From: Elysia crispata
Taxonomy: Eukaryota > Mollusca > Gastropoda > Plakobranchidae
NCBI GenBank assembly: GCA_033675545.1
Contig: JAWDGP010000113.1
Location: 453,501 to 517,500 of the forward strand
DNA: 64,000 bases
Direction of reading: 5' to 3'
Position 1 is the first letter of the stretch. Each line of letters starts with the position of its first letter. A model generated the notes under the pieces. The model was given only the letters and a program-made list of their open reading frames with translations, was not told the origin of the DNA and ran no database searches. A program made the translations under genes and the position numbers. Below are positions 52,301 through 64,000 of this stretch, one piece after another.

Positions 52301-55300
52301 TCAACATTTATCATGCATGCATCATAAACATTTGAAATTCTTGTTTTGTAATCCGCTCAATTGTTCAAAGATTGATACACTTTGTTACACTATCAATATC
52401 AATAGTTAATTTGAAGCAAAATGGAACAAAATTTGAAACATAACCTTAGTTGTGACTTGAATTCTAAAACGATGAAGAAGGACTAAACTCTTGAAAGTAA
52501 CAAAAATTGACATTGGTTTTAAAAACAATAAAGAAAAAAATTAGGTAATAATATTTTGAGTTGGTAGCAAAACAAGAATATTCATGTTGAATCGTATTTC
52601 TGCTTTTTGTACAATAGGCTTGTTGCATAGAGAAGATATCTTTATGCACTCTTTTATCTTGTTTTTATCAAAGATTGTTGTAATATTGGAACAAAGTTGT
52701 TAATTTTCTTGGTTTTAAAACAAATATAGACATTTTGTCTTCTCTTATGTTTTTTTTTTATTCAAAATAAAGAAAAAAGTAACTTTAAAAGAAACTTTTT
52801 TTAAATAAAAAGAAATGAAGAACTTGAAAAGGAAATAGGCCTTTTGATGTTTGATATATGTATATCTATCATATCCACAAGAACGAAAAGTGAAATGACA
52901 ATCACTTTAAAAGAAAGTCTCTTTACTAGTGATATAGGGTTTATCTTTGCTTTGATTTAAACACTGTTGTGAATCCAACTTGTGTATTTCAAATTCGACT
53001 ACAAACTAACTTTTGTATTGGGAACAGCAAAATGTTTCTGCTTGTACCACAGGGTGTAAACCTAGTGTTCATAATCCAGTTTGTGCCACATTATCTAAAG
53101 AAATCCTTGAATCAGTTTCATAGATAGAAATCTGGATCAAACAAAGAACGAGATGTTCTCGCGATGACACGCTTTCTTTCTGAACTGATGAAGATGCATA
53201 ATAAGAGTTTGCTTCTTGTTAAAAGAGCTCTTTCATTTTCAATGTTAAATTCTCTCTCATTTTCAAAAGATCACAAGTTCAGCATTTTAAAATGCACTTT
53301 TTTACAATCGATTTGCATACCGCAACTGTTACTGTTATATCTATAGTATACATAATCATGTAGAAAACCACCACCACTACCATGAGATCTTGAGTCACAT
53401 GTGCTAAAAACCATAGAGTGAAACACTGCCAACAAGAGATGTCAGCAAAGATCTTATTTTTAAGCTGGCTCTTTTATTCATTTTCACTCCCTTAATCTTT
53501 TCAAGCAGCATTATAGTATTGCTATAATTTTTCCCTGACTGAAAGTTTGCAAAGGTGCAGAATATTCTTTGATTAAAGTATTTTATATGGGCTGTTGTGT
53601 TTTAGAATTATCTTTTCTCCTCACTTATTTTGTAAAAAGTCAAGAAATCTAAAATTTGGGAAGGCTCAAATGCAATGTTTTTGTATACTTTTAACTAGTA
53701 TTGATAAGGAATATCTAAAAGGCTTCATTTTTTAAATTACACGGTAGATTTTCTTAAGACATTTCTCTTATAGCAGGATTTTAAAACTTCAAACAAATAA
53801 ATCTGACCACATCTGCCTTTTTCTGATTCTCTTTCTCTCCTCTTGCTAAATACACAAATATGAGGTTTCAATTATGCAACTCTGTATGCCATCTTTTACT
53901 TTATTGCTTTTTCTTTCAATCTATATCTATAATTCTTTTTGTCCGTCCATCGAAAAGCAAAGAAGCAAAAAAAAAAAAAAAGCAAAAACGTGTTCAATTC
54001 CAAACTGATGTGTTCAATAATGTTATGCTCAAAAACTGGAGACTCGACCAGCTACAGAGGTGGAGAATTTATGTCAAGAATACATGAGATGTTTCATAAA
54101 CTATGAACAAAATGATATTCTTTAGTGGAAACCCTGGTGGATCGGAACTATAAAACAAATAGAGGATTCGAATCATTGCTAAGTGGAGAGGGATGTATTT
54201 GAAAATATTCGCCTCGCGCTTTCCATTGTTATCAGAGGCCACTTGGGTCTCTAAATGAGGTGCTAGGACCTGTGTAGGGAGTTGAGCTCTCGCAGAAAAG
54301 AAAGTTTAAAAAAAAAATTAGTGTAGTTAAGATACCTCTTTAACTAAGAGGATCTGATGGAGTTAAGAGAAAAAAAACAACCCACCAGCACTTTGAAAAG
54401 TGTATGTACTTTTAGTCATTAAACTAGGTTTCCATTGCATATTTAAAATGTCTTCATTGTTAATTTGTCGTCATTACTTCTAATAATCATTTATAATTAT
54501 ATTTTGTGGTATGTGTGTTTCTGAAGTTTAGTTTATTAGTAGATGTATTACTATTAGGTACATTAAGAATAAAATAAGCAGTTTTCTGTGAATCTTGGTA
54601 AAATTGTTTTATACGAATACGATTTGATTTCACACCTTCCTCACAGGACAGGACATAAAAGCTATAGTCTTGTTTCAATTTTAACATTCCACGTTTTGTT
54701 ACTGCTGATCTTGTATAAAAAAAATCTGTACCTAGTAAATTTTTTTTCAAAAACTACATTAAAGTCTTAATCTTTAATTCAAAATTCAAGCTGCATTGCT
54801 TCTGTTTTTGTTTTGTTTTTTTGTTTTTGCTTTCCTTAGTCTTCTACTATTCTGTAAAAGCAAAAATAAATTGACTGAAATTCATAAGCCCAATGATGTA
54901 CATTGAAATTGTTGTGGAAGCTTAATCACAGAAAATAGTGATTTATTGCTCTTATTTTTGTTAATATGCGAGTGTGTATTCAAAAAAGGACACCTAGATA
55001 GAAAGTACCATCATTTACTGTTGAAAAACAATCAAAATAAAGTAAAATTTGGGATAAAGGGGAAAAAAATCACTTGACATAATTATGATCCTCACCCCAT
55101 ATAAGCAGAAATAAGTAAACAATATTTTTTTTTTCTGGTCTTTAATGATTTTCTGAGAAATTGGCAGTAGCAATAAATTAAGAAAGAACACAAGGTAAAA
55201 AAAGATGAAAACATAAACCATCATCTGCCTCACGGCTATGTCTATACTAAATGAAAACCATCTTAGTCCTACGTCATGGTAGTGTCTAGACTATTTGTGA

Positions 55301-58300
55301 ACTTCCATCATTAGTACAATTTGAAAAACGAATTATAACAGTTTAGTTCTGGTACTGTTGAGTTAATCCTATCTACATAACTGTGATGTCTAAATATAAG
55401 GTAAACCATCTACAGAATTGCAACATTCAACTATTGCATGATATCCAGACTATACATAAACCTTACAGTCCTAAAGTGTCTAACATTTTACAATAATTAT
55501 TGCTGGGCCTAGATGCATGTAAATAAATCATCCCCCTCTGAACTCTCATGTATAGATTATAGACATGTAAACCACTGTCTGCAGACGAGTGATGATGTAT
55601 CACACTACATGTGAGCAATATGTGTATTCCGAGTTTCTAACATCAATACATGTATTTATTAAAAAGTTCACATTGAGAGGCAATGTCGCTTTAAAATACA
55701 GTGCTACATCTAGAACAGCATAGCTCTTCTTCGCAACCGTGGCAAAATTAAGCCCGGTAGAATCTGTTAGTGCAAGCCACAAGAGAGCGCTTTCTAATGC
55801 TAACACTTATTTGATCATGCCCTGCAGTGTGCGGAAAGAGGGCTCAAGTTTTTCATTTGTTTACTAGATTTTTGCGCTTACACCCTTTTGAGCTTCAAAG
55901 AAAAATATGAGATTAAACTGCATTTTTGAGAAGAAAGTATTGACTCTATCACAACTCATGATGCATGCACAAATACCAGGGTAAAGGAGACGGTAACATG
56001 ATAAGCCATGTTTAAAAACGAAGACAGCTGTAAAGTACTCACTCGCACAACCACACATTAAATGTGTATATATGGTAATGTGTATATGATGTAAAGGATG
56101 AACATACATTTCATATTAATAATGGTGTATACCTTTAGACAAACACAACCTCATACCCTTTAAATATGTCAACCTTTTTTTCTCAACCCTTGTACACAGT
56201 TGATACCAATCATCCACAAATTGATATGACACAAATGGAATGAAGCAGATTGAAACCCCAAAGCCCAAGTTTGACCTCCCTGCAGCTCTAAGGGCAGGGA
56301 CTTGCCTGAGGGCACAGCCACATGCTGTGACTAGCTTTATGGGTAGACAGCGTTATATGGTGAGTCACCTCACAAAAAATAGTCTAGCTATCAAGCTCAG
56401 ATTGCCTGAGAAATTTTGAATGATTTGAATTAAAGCAGAAAATGTGAGGACAAATTAAAAAAAAATTGGCCTCTACAGTATTTGAGATGTACATCAGTAT
56501 GTGAACCACCACTACACTGAATTCTTACCCTTGAATGTGTTCATGATTAAAGAAAGTTTCCAAAACTCGTGACTTCATTTCTCCAATCCAATGATCTGAT
56601 GAAATGCATATTCTTCTCTTAACTATTTAGAAGTGTTTTTTTTTTTCTCCATCAATTACAGTATTTAGCTTACGTAGGTTTAATCAATTAATTATCTTTC
56701 ATGAAGCAAAATAAATATAAATGCATATTTCACAATAAGATCTTGTTGGCAACAGGACTTTTCGAGTGAGTTTGTTACACAAATAACGCACGTGCCAAGT
56801 AATTTCATTCACCTTGCCTTGCATTCTCTCTCTCGAAGATTTAGACTCTAAAAAGAATTCAACTTGAAATTAAAATATTTCTAATTTATAAAGTCAGACA
56901 CCTGCTGGGTGTTTTTGTTATTTTATCAATCTGGTATCATTAAAGCTTATATAATCTAAGTTTTAATATTTACTTTAGACTATGAAATTGCTTTATAATG
57001 TAGAAGATAAAAAGACCCTGAACTCAACCAGAACTACTCCACCTCAGCAGTCTCAGATATCCAGGAAAGGCATCTGACTGTGTATCAACAAGACATGAGT
57101 TTAAATTCTGTAAATTTATTGGTCCTGGAGTTATAAAGTCTTCTATAGAGATATTTAATGTACAAAGTTTCCAGCAACCCCCTAGCTTATCCCAAAGTAA
57201 TGTCTGTAATCTGAGATCTACAAATGGACTGCCCCAGAGAATAACTCTCGTCTAAAGCTAGTTGTAGCTTCTTTCAAGCTTAGATCTTTACTCCCTGCTT
57301 CAGATCTCTACTCCTAGATTGAGGAGCAATCATATGAATTAGCAGAAACAAAAACGTCCATAATCCATTGATGAGGTATTTTTGAATAGCAATCCTACGT
57401 TAAATGCATACAATGGGAACAGCCGTGTAAATACAGTGGAAGGATCGGAAATCGTTTTTACTATCCTTAGCTCTTTATTTTCATTTCTGTTGTTTTTCTT
57501 TTCAATGATATAGCTTTGAAAAAAAAATTTTCTGTGGTGGCGGTGGTGTGTGTGTGTGTGTGTGGGGTGATAAAACAGAAAAGCATTTAAGTTAGCACTC
57601 AAAGGGTTAATAATAAAAAATCATCAGAAAATGCCAGTTTTCTTTTTTTGTTTTGGCTAGAACACTCACACAGTGACAATGCAACTGGCAAGCAAATATC
57701 TGCCATATTCTCCACACTTTTCACACTTGGTCTAGGTGGTTAACATAGATTGAACTGCAGGGCAGGAGCTAACATAGCTCAATTATTGGTATTAAAAATT
57801 CTACTTACAGGTAGTGTGACAATTATTAAAATAAAATTTGGGACTCTAAAATGGGCTTGATTAGTTCACATATTCCGCCCAAAGGACTTTGAGTCACTCG
57901 GACTGCAGAATGCTCCCTTTGATATGTAACTTGGTATAAAGCAGCCTTTATCAATAGGGCATTATGATTTCTCTTGGTCTTTCATGCTTTAAGACAGATC
58001 TTTTGCCTCTGCTCACTGCCACATGAAATGATTTGAGCAAAAATCAGTTTGAATTCAATCTTCTCGAGAGAAAGATCCTGCTCCACAGTTTGAGGATGCG
58101 GCACCAGAACTCACACAATTTCAAATCAAGTAGTGCGAGTCGAATCATCTTATCCAGTCTCACAAGTCTCACAGCCTTTATTTATCTTTGAGTGTGACAA
58201 CACAAATGCTTTCCTTTTCCCTTTTCACAAGCTTTCAGTTTGAAGATAGTGTGAGCCTAAGACTTTAAAAGTCTGCTCTACACCCCATAAAAAGAGAAAA

Positions 58301-59629
58301 CCTAACATATTTCACACAGATGAACCCCCTCCTACTATGATCTTTCAATGTGAGAGACCAAGATATTTCAAAGAAGCAAGTATATTTTGTAACATTAACT
58401 AAACGCATCAATTTTTTAGCTGCATCCATCATGCATAACTCATAGAGAGATTGATTTGGCTGGATTTAGCATTGGGTGATAACAACATATACGTAAAATG
58501 CAAAGTTTCATCAAAATCTTGATTGCAAATGAATGACACATGTGGAGCTTAATTATTACAATAACAGTAAAAAGCAATCATGATAATAATAATAATAAAA
58601 ATTTCCTTTTAATTGGAGCCAAGTTTACTAACCCTGGTTTAAGTACAGGTCTTTAATGAACATTCTCAGGAGGGTATGTCATCCAAATATAAGGCAAATG
58701 CAACGCTTGAGAAGTGTCTTTGATTGTCACATTAAAAGCTCAAGCCCGGGAGCCAGCTACTTCCATATCAGCTAATGTAAAATAAAAAAAAATTGAGGTG
58801 CAGACTAGAGAAGTTTCACAGCATAATCCTACAGTGAGGTAAAAAGATTTTTCCTTGAGGTTTAAGGGTTATATTTACATTCAAGATCTAGTGTACGTTG
58901 AACACGTTTTCAAAAGTAAAAGTCACAAAAGTGTAAACCCTAAATCAGGTCATTGCAAGGGAGTTTTGGGCAAAATTTTGTGAGCATCTCAAGAGGAATA
59001 ATTCTATCAGCAGTAATGGTTTGAGCTGCCGTTTATCTTTCACTTCTGGGGATTTCATGTCAAACATGCTTAAAGAAGATTCGTTGTAAAATCCACACAA
59101 GCATTCATCCTCCCTCCATTACTTCCCTAGCATCCCGAACATGATCCCAGTGCATCAGTAGCAGAATGAAGAAAATGGAAATTATTCCTATTCAGACGTT
59201 ACTTAATTTTTAATTCCACTACAAATAAGGTGCAAATGTTGGAAACCTAATTTCCACACACAATAAATAAGAAAATTTCTGCAGATTGTGGATTTACATC
59301 ATTTGTGACCGTCACTGTTGAATGAAATTTAATATCTAAAGCTTAGTGTGCAGAATTGTGCATATAAACATTTAAATGGATTTTAAAAAGTTTTCACACA
59401 ATAGATAATTCCAATTATTTCGAGAAACTAAGGTTTCTACACAAATTTAAAATTTGGTGTGACAGTCTAAATATCTAAAGTGTAAGTAAAACACTACGCT
59501 TAAGAGTTTGACAAAGCTGTATGTAAAAAGTTGAAAAGAAATTCCTGACAACAGCTCGTATTTTTCCAGAAAATATCAAATTTGAAATGCTTAAAGGATT
59601 TGGTTGGGTACCAATCAGAGTTACCTCCC
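46342..59629. other. Long AT-rich stretch without a recognisable gene; p53-family 3' UTR at its left end
   Basis: Just after the stop there is a (CT)n tract of 20 bases (46541-46560). The first canonical AATAAA seen on the plus strand is at 47656-47661, with another near 50153, so the long-isoform 3' UTR probably ends in this part. Further right only short chance open frames, A/T homopolymers and a (GT)n tract near 57545-57563 were seen. A very degraded tRNA-like segment may lie near 57047-57117. On the minus strand a possible poly(A) hexamer for the TRIM-NHL gene is at 58182-58177, so its 3' UTR may occupy the right end. Confidence 0.5.
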
Positions 59630-62600
59630 TTACTTGTAATAATAAGCTTTGACACAGTTATTGCCCAGGTCAGCCACAGCTACTCTAAAGTCGGCCAGTG
59701 CGGCCAGACCCTGTGGCCGCCGCAGCATGTCTGCGTGACTGTTGACAGAGTACAAGAATTTACCCGTAGCATTGTAGATGTTCACCACACTCTTGCCGGT
59801 GAAACTGCTGCTAGATTTTTCACGAGAGGAACCCCTCCGCTCCTCTACCCCTGCCCCTGTGCTCCTCCTATCCCCAGCAGCCCCACCATCATCTACACTT
59901 TTCCCCTTCTCAGTGACAGTGGCTAGAATCCAGCCTGATTGGTCAATAGCAATTCCCCCATAAACTGTACACCCTTCCCCACCAGGACCTTCTTGAATTT
60001 TCCTTGAAAACTTTCCGTCTTTAGAAAACACTTGTATCCGATGATCTGCCACCAGGATGTCATCGTTACGCCCGATACAGAGAGCAGTCATCACCTTGAA
60101 CTGTCCGTCTCTATCGCCATGGCTACCGAATGATGTGATCATGTTGCCCTGTGTATCAAATTTAAATACCCGTCGAGCACCACTGTCAGCGACAACTATT
60201 TCTCCTTTAGATGTGACTGCAACGTCAATTGGCTCTACAAATTCTGGGCTTGTCATTTCCTTCACAATCTCACCCTCAACAGTGTCAACGATGAAGACTT
60301 TTTTTGACCGCCAGTTGACAAGAGCTAGCTGTGTGCCGGCTGCCATGATGGCCAAACCAGTGGCACTTCCGCCCTCCACCGCTTTGCCCGGCCTGAGACA
60401 CCGCTGCAAGGTGCCATCCCGTGCAGAGACCACACACACGCGGCTGTTCCCCGTGTCCAGCACGTAGAGAATCTCACCGCCTGGTGTTGCAGCCACACGT
60501 GTCGGCATCCTAAGCCGCAGCGACTGGGGTGACTGTTGCTGCTCCTCTTGTTGTTGTTGTTGATTAAGTTCTTGACTGCTGCCCTGTTCTTCACTGGTGC
60601 TAGGACCTTCTAAACCAGCGGAGCTTGGAAAACTTGCTCTCACACTGGAGGTGCTGTTGGCTCTAACAGTCGCTCCTAACTTCCAAACGGGGTCTATATG
60701 TTGGCCTGCCTCTAGACACAGTGGGCTGTCTTTGATTGGCCTCCCAAATATATGGACAGTCAGTTTCAGTTTACCCGCACTTTTTGGCACATACTTGAGA
60801 TCATACGTGCCATCAGCATTGTCTGTAATTTTAACATCGAGCGCGTCACCTCGCTCAGTCCTCATCTCCGCTACCACTGGGTCTCCTCCAGAGTTCCGAG
60901 GATTTCCATGATAATCCACAGCACTAATCCGAACTGAGCTGCGCAGGTGGGCTGTAGCACGTCTATTTTCTACTGCTGTTGTGAGGGCCGGAAAGGTTGT
61001 GCTAACGCGAACAGTCCCAAATTGGGCGACAGCTTTTGCAATCTCCCTAAGAGCGTCATTGTGCTTGTACTCATAGCGCAGAAATGAGTTCTCCCGAGGT
61101 TCAGAAAGAGTTGAGGTTGTGTCGAGCTTGTCATTAAGGTCACTGATTTTCTTGGTGATGTTGCGCACTTCAACCTTGGGTAGGCAATTCAGCAGCATGG
61201 AGGGGGGGGGGGGGGGAAAGGAAAGCAGTAAATCAAGGTCAAGTCAAGGAATGACCAGGAGAAAATGCACAATAAAACTTTTCTTGAGATTAAATCGATT
61301 ACTGACAAATATCTGATAAGTTTTTTATCCGTGACTTTAACCATGTGTAATCATGCAAGAAAAATGATGAAAAAAGATTTCTAAGGAGTTAGAATAGGTT
61401 TAATGATTTACATGCTCCAGTTGGTTATCATCATGGAAAATACACACCTAGTTCACGCGTCAGCTTACAGCTCACTGGCTAGTTTTTTACTGCTTTCTTT
61501 CTGATTTCTAGTCTATTCTTGACAAGAAACTAAAGAAAAAAAACTCTCAGAATTTTCTGCAACAAAAAGCAATGAGGTTCTGAGAAGTGTAAAATTGCTC
61601 AGCCTACCCAACATGGCACATAATAATATTATTATGGGGATGATGGTCATTGATATTACAACATTCACTTCTGCTAGACTGCAAAACAGATCAGTTTCCA
61701 TTTTGCTCATGACAAAGACTCAGCTAATACAAAAACAACTTTGAAATCCACTTCTCTTGAGCTGGTTGTTAGCGACTATATTTGCTTCATGAACATTTGT
61801 TTGGTCTCCAGACTTCTCAGAGTGTCAAAGATTAGCGGAGAGATTTACTATAGAACATAATTTATCATCAGCTGGAGAGTTTTAAGCATGAAAATCGGGC
61901 CTCTCTACATTACTGATAAATCTGCTTCATGTCATGTGATCACAACTTACCTGGTACTGAAGGCCGTCACACTCCCTCTGAACTTTCTCCTTCTCCGCCT
62001 GGATCAAGTCCAGCTGCTCTCGCAAGATTGTCCGCTTGTCCTCCCTGACCTTGCGCACCCACTGCAAGCATTCCTGCTTCCTCCTTTCTATCACAGCTAA
62101 CACATCCTGTGTGATGACACATCATGACACGGAGAAAGAGAGAAATTATTTTCTATATCGAGTTAACTGATAAAGAAACGTGTACATTGACATAAAGAGA
62201 AAGAGAACTTTAACAGTCCTCAAATAATTTAAGTCATTAACCACCAGCAAAAAGCATCCTGTGAGTTACACAAATTAACTACATCTTCAGGTAATAATTC
62301 AGCCTAGCTAAAAGGTAAAATATGGTCGCCTTTTTTAATTTAAGTATAAGAAGAATATTTGTGAATTACAGATCTTAAAATGCTATCGTAAATATGCAGG
62401 TTTAATATTGGTTTGTTTTTGTTTTTTTATTTTTGTCTTTTTTTTGTGACTTATCTATCTTTTTTCCTTTGGTATTTTTTTCTTAGATATAATATCTGAG
62501 GGAAAATAACCTCTAAAATTAAACAAGTATAATGCAACTCTAGAGAACTTTGGCTGCAATATTAGATGAACAAAAAAAAAGCTTGGAACAATAGGATAAA

Positions 62601-63485
62601 GAAGGTAACACTGTTTGTTACCATCCTTATCCTCCTCCTTCTTTTATTTTTTAACATTTTCTCCTACTCCTGACCTGAAAAGACTTGTTGATGCAATCCA
62701 GTGTCTTGTCGCTAGACAGTTCCAGCTGCCGCAGCTCGCTCGATACTGCGTCATATGCAGAGTTAAGGTTCTTGATACAGAGATGTGCTTTGTACAGCAA
62801 GATCTCCGACATTCTCTTGATGGCGATGGCAAATGGTATCACAGTGTGTTCGCTGGCTCCACGGCCTGTGTGGCTGTTGTCCACGCACTAAGGAGAGAAA
62901 GCGTTCATTGTCCATGATATAATTATAGCACAGGGATGCTTTACATACAGTGAAGTCTCATTTGTGAGGCGGCTGGAGAGAAATTACAGCACAGTTTTAT
63001 TAAAGCGACATATTCTTTTTCCTGGTTCTGCATACCCAAATTTCTGAAGAATCTTGCACTGAAGTATTAGTTCGAACCCTCTATGAGAAATCTGATGGAG
63101 GGGTAGGATCCCATTCAAACAGCCCAATATTGGCTTGACGACAAGCTACCAACTCCTTATAAATATTGGACTCTTCTGGAAACTCTTCTGGCCTGAAACT
63201 AGTCAAAGAATTACATCTTCCTTTACAATAAAATCTATAACTCTTACATTCAGAAACTTAAGGGGGACATAAAACTACTAATAAAAAAAGTTACAATTTC
63301 ACTTTAAGATCTCTAAGTGGTACCTGGCAGCAGAAGACGACATCGCAAGTCTCACAGAAGAAGAGCTCCTGCTGCGGATGGGCCGCACACTTGGGCACGA
63401 CGTCCCGCCGCTGCTGCGCCATCAGGTCCAGGAGTTGGTTCACGATGAAAGATGGGGGAAACGAGGGCACCCCGCCCTGAGGGAC
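59630..63485 (-). CDS. TRIM-NHL E3 ubiquitin ligase (B-box, coiled coil, filamin, NHL); 5' end off the window
   Basis: Exons on the minus strand: 63485-63324, 62887-62675, 62106-61951, 61174-59630, all joined in phase 0 with GT/AG borders; 691 aa are visible. The B-box has a full ligand set: C33, H36, C44, C47, C52, C55, H60 and H68 of the visible part, split by the first intron after FCCQ. A helical coiled coil follows (exons 2-3 and the start of exon 4), then a filamin-type Ig domain (SVRISAVDYHGNPRNSGGDP to GRPIKDSPLCLEA), a Gln-rich linker, and about six NHL blades ending VAVADLGNNCVKAYYYK. In the family these proteins ubiquitinate targets through the RING and bind RNA or protein through NHL. 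The RING and start codon are not in the window. Filamin plus NHL places it with TRIM2/TRIM3/TRIM71-type proteins; which one cannot be decided here, so no symbol is given. Confidence 0.93.
61202..61216. repeat. Poly-G run (C run on the TRIM-NHL sense strand) upstream of a splice acceptor
   Basis: Fifteen G on the plus strand. Read on the minus strand it is a C run within a pyrimidine-rich stretch about 28 bases upstream of the acceptor AAG|G at 61176-61175, so it probably forms the polypyrimidine tract for the last exon. Confidence 0.75.
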
Positions 63486-64000
63486 CTGCCGTGATGAACA
63501 GCACAAGGAGGGAGGGCAATGAGGACCACGGGATTGAATGACTGAATGATTGAATGATTGAATAGATCTGGTTACACTCAGAATCTTCAGAGGTTGATAC
63601 AATTACAAAAATACAAAATACTCTGTGAGTAAACAGTTCTTTGAGTTTTCTTTGGTACCAATTTGTTTCGATAGCAGTTTTGTCTTTTGCTTATCCCAAG
63701 ATCTTCCAGTCACGATTGTCATGTCCTAGGGGTCTGACAAGACAGGGGTACAGCAAAATAATGGGATGAGGTGAGGCATTAGTAGAGGTTAACCGTGGGC
63801 CTCATACCTACAGAAACGATAGGCGTCTGTTGCCTATACCATACAATGCTCTTTGTTTATCTAGGCTAGACTTGGAGTCAGACTGTACCTTAGCCGTTCT
63901 TGACTGGTCAGTTGTTGGACAGCGGATGGCTTGAAGATTTGGTTGAACAATTAAACAGGTTCATTGTGAAGTTAAATTAAACGATTCTGATTGAGTTGAT
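63486..64000 (-). other. Intron upstream of the TRIM-NHL B-box exon; no RING exon seen
   Basis: From the acceptor of the B-box exon to the right edge. No frame shows the Cys/His spacing of a RING finger, so the 5' exon(s) must lie further right. The only repeat is a short tgaatgat-type tandem near 63536-63562. Confidence 0.6.

Noticed and set aside
54487..54770. Short overlapping open frames on both strands in the 46-59 kb stretch
   Set aside because: All are below about 105 codons, with compositions expected of AT-rich noncoding DNA and no family similarity that I can recognise.
60057..60467. Plus-strand open frames opposite the TRIM-NHL exon (59582-61316)
   Set aside because: They are shadows of the 514-codon minus-strand exon, with no domain content of their own.
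61174..61198. ATG at 61198 as the start of an intron-less filamin-NHL gene
   Set aside because: The codons before VEVRNITKK have no family similarity, a C-run polypyrimidine tract and acceptor lie there, and upstream exons encoding coiled coil and B-box join in phase 0.

Overview
This is animal nuclear DNA: AT-rich, full of introns, with GT...AG splice sites, long microsatellites and decayed transposon remains. Everything points to a mollusc, probably a gastropod. The central gene is a p53/p63/p73-family gene whose reconstructed protein has the molluscan layout (transactivation motif, DNA-binding domain, tetramerisation helix, SAM domain and a C-terminal tail containing GFYEVTRYTFKHTIS). The species cannot be fixed from the sequence alone. 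Family comparisons below come from knowledge of the families, not from a search.

Layout. 1-1300 (-) is a broken DIRS-like retrotransposon fragment. 3732-4440 is a 38-bp minisatellite. 5053-15166 (-) is a complete WRAP73 (WDR8) gene of 14 coding exons, 502 aa. 15167-22303 is the divergent promoter and 5' intron region. 22331-46341 (+) is the single p53-family gene: 13 coding exons give a 677-aa SAM-containing (p63/p73-like) protein. An alternative last exon at 38754-38853 gives a 429-aa p53-like protein without SAM. Its second coding intron (22978-33495) is swollen with a 35-copy 38-bp minisatellite, a tRNA-like SINE head and six long CT arrays. 46342-59629 shows no gene. 59630-63485 (-) is the 3' part (691 aa) of a TRIM-NHL ubiquitin ligase (B-box, coiled coil, filamin, NHL); its RING exon lies beyond the right edge.

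Main point. WRAP73 and the p53-family gene lie head to head, as human WRAP73 and TP73 do (WRAP73 is named as antisense to TP73). Finding the same pair in the same orientation in a probable mollusc suggests the linkage predates the protostome/deuterostome split. The other notable points are the one-gene/two-protein alternative terminal exon, the altered intron positions in the DNA-binding domain, and a large intron-2 minisatellite that repeats a perfect forkhead-type motif about 35 times.

All exon boundaries were worked out by hand from reading frame, GT/AG signals and protein similarity. They are phase-consistent through all three genes. Transcription start sites, untranslated exons and poly(A) sites are not resolved.
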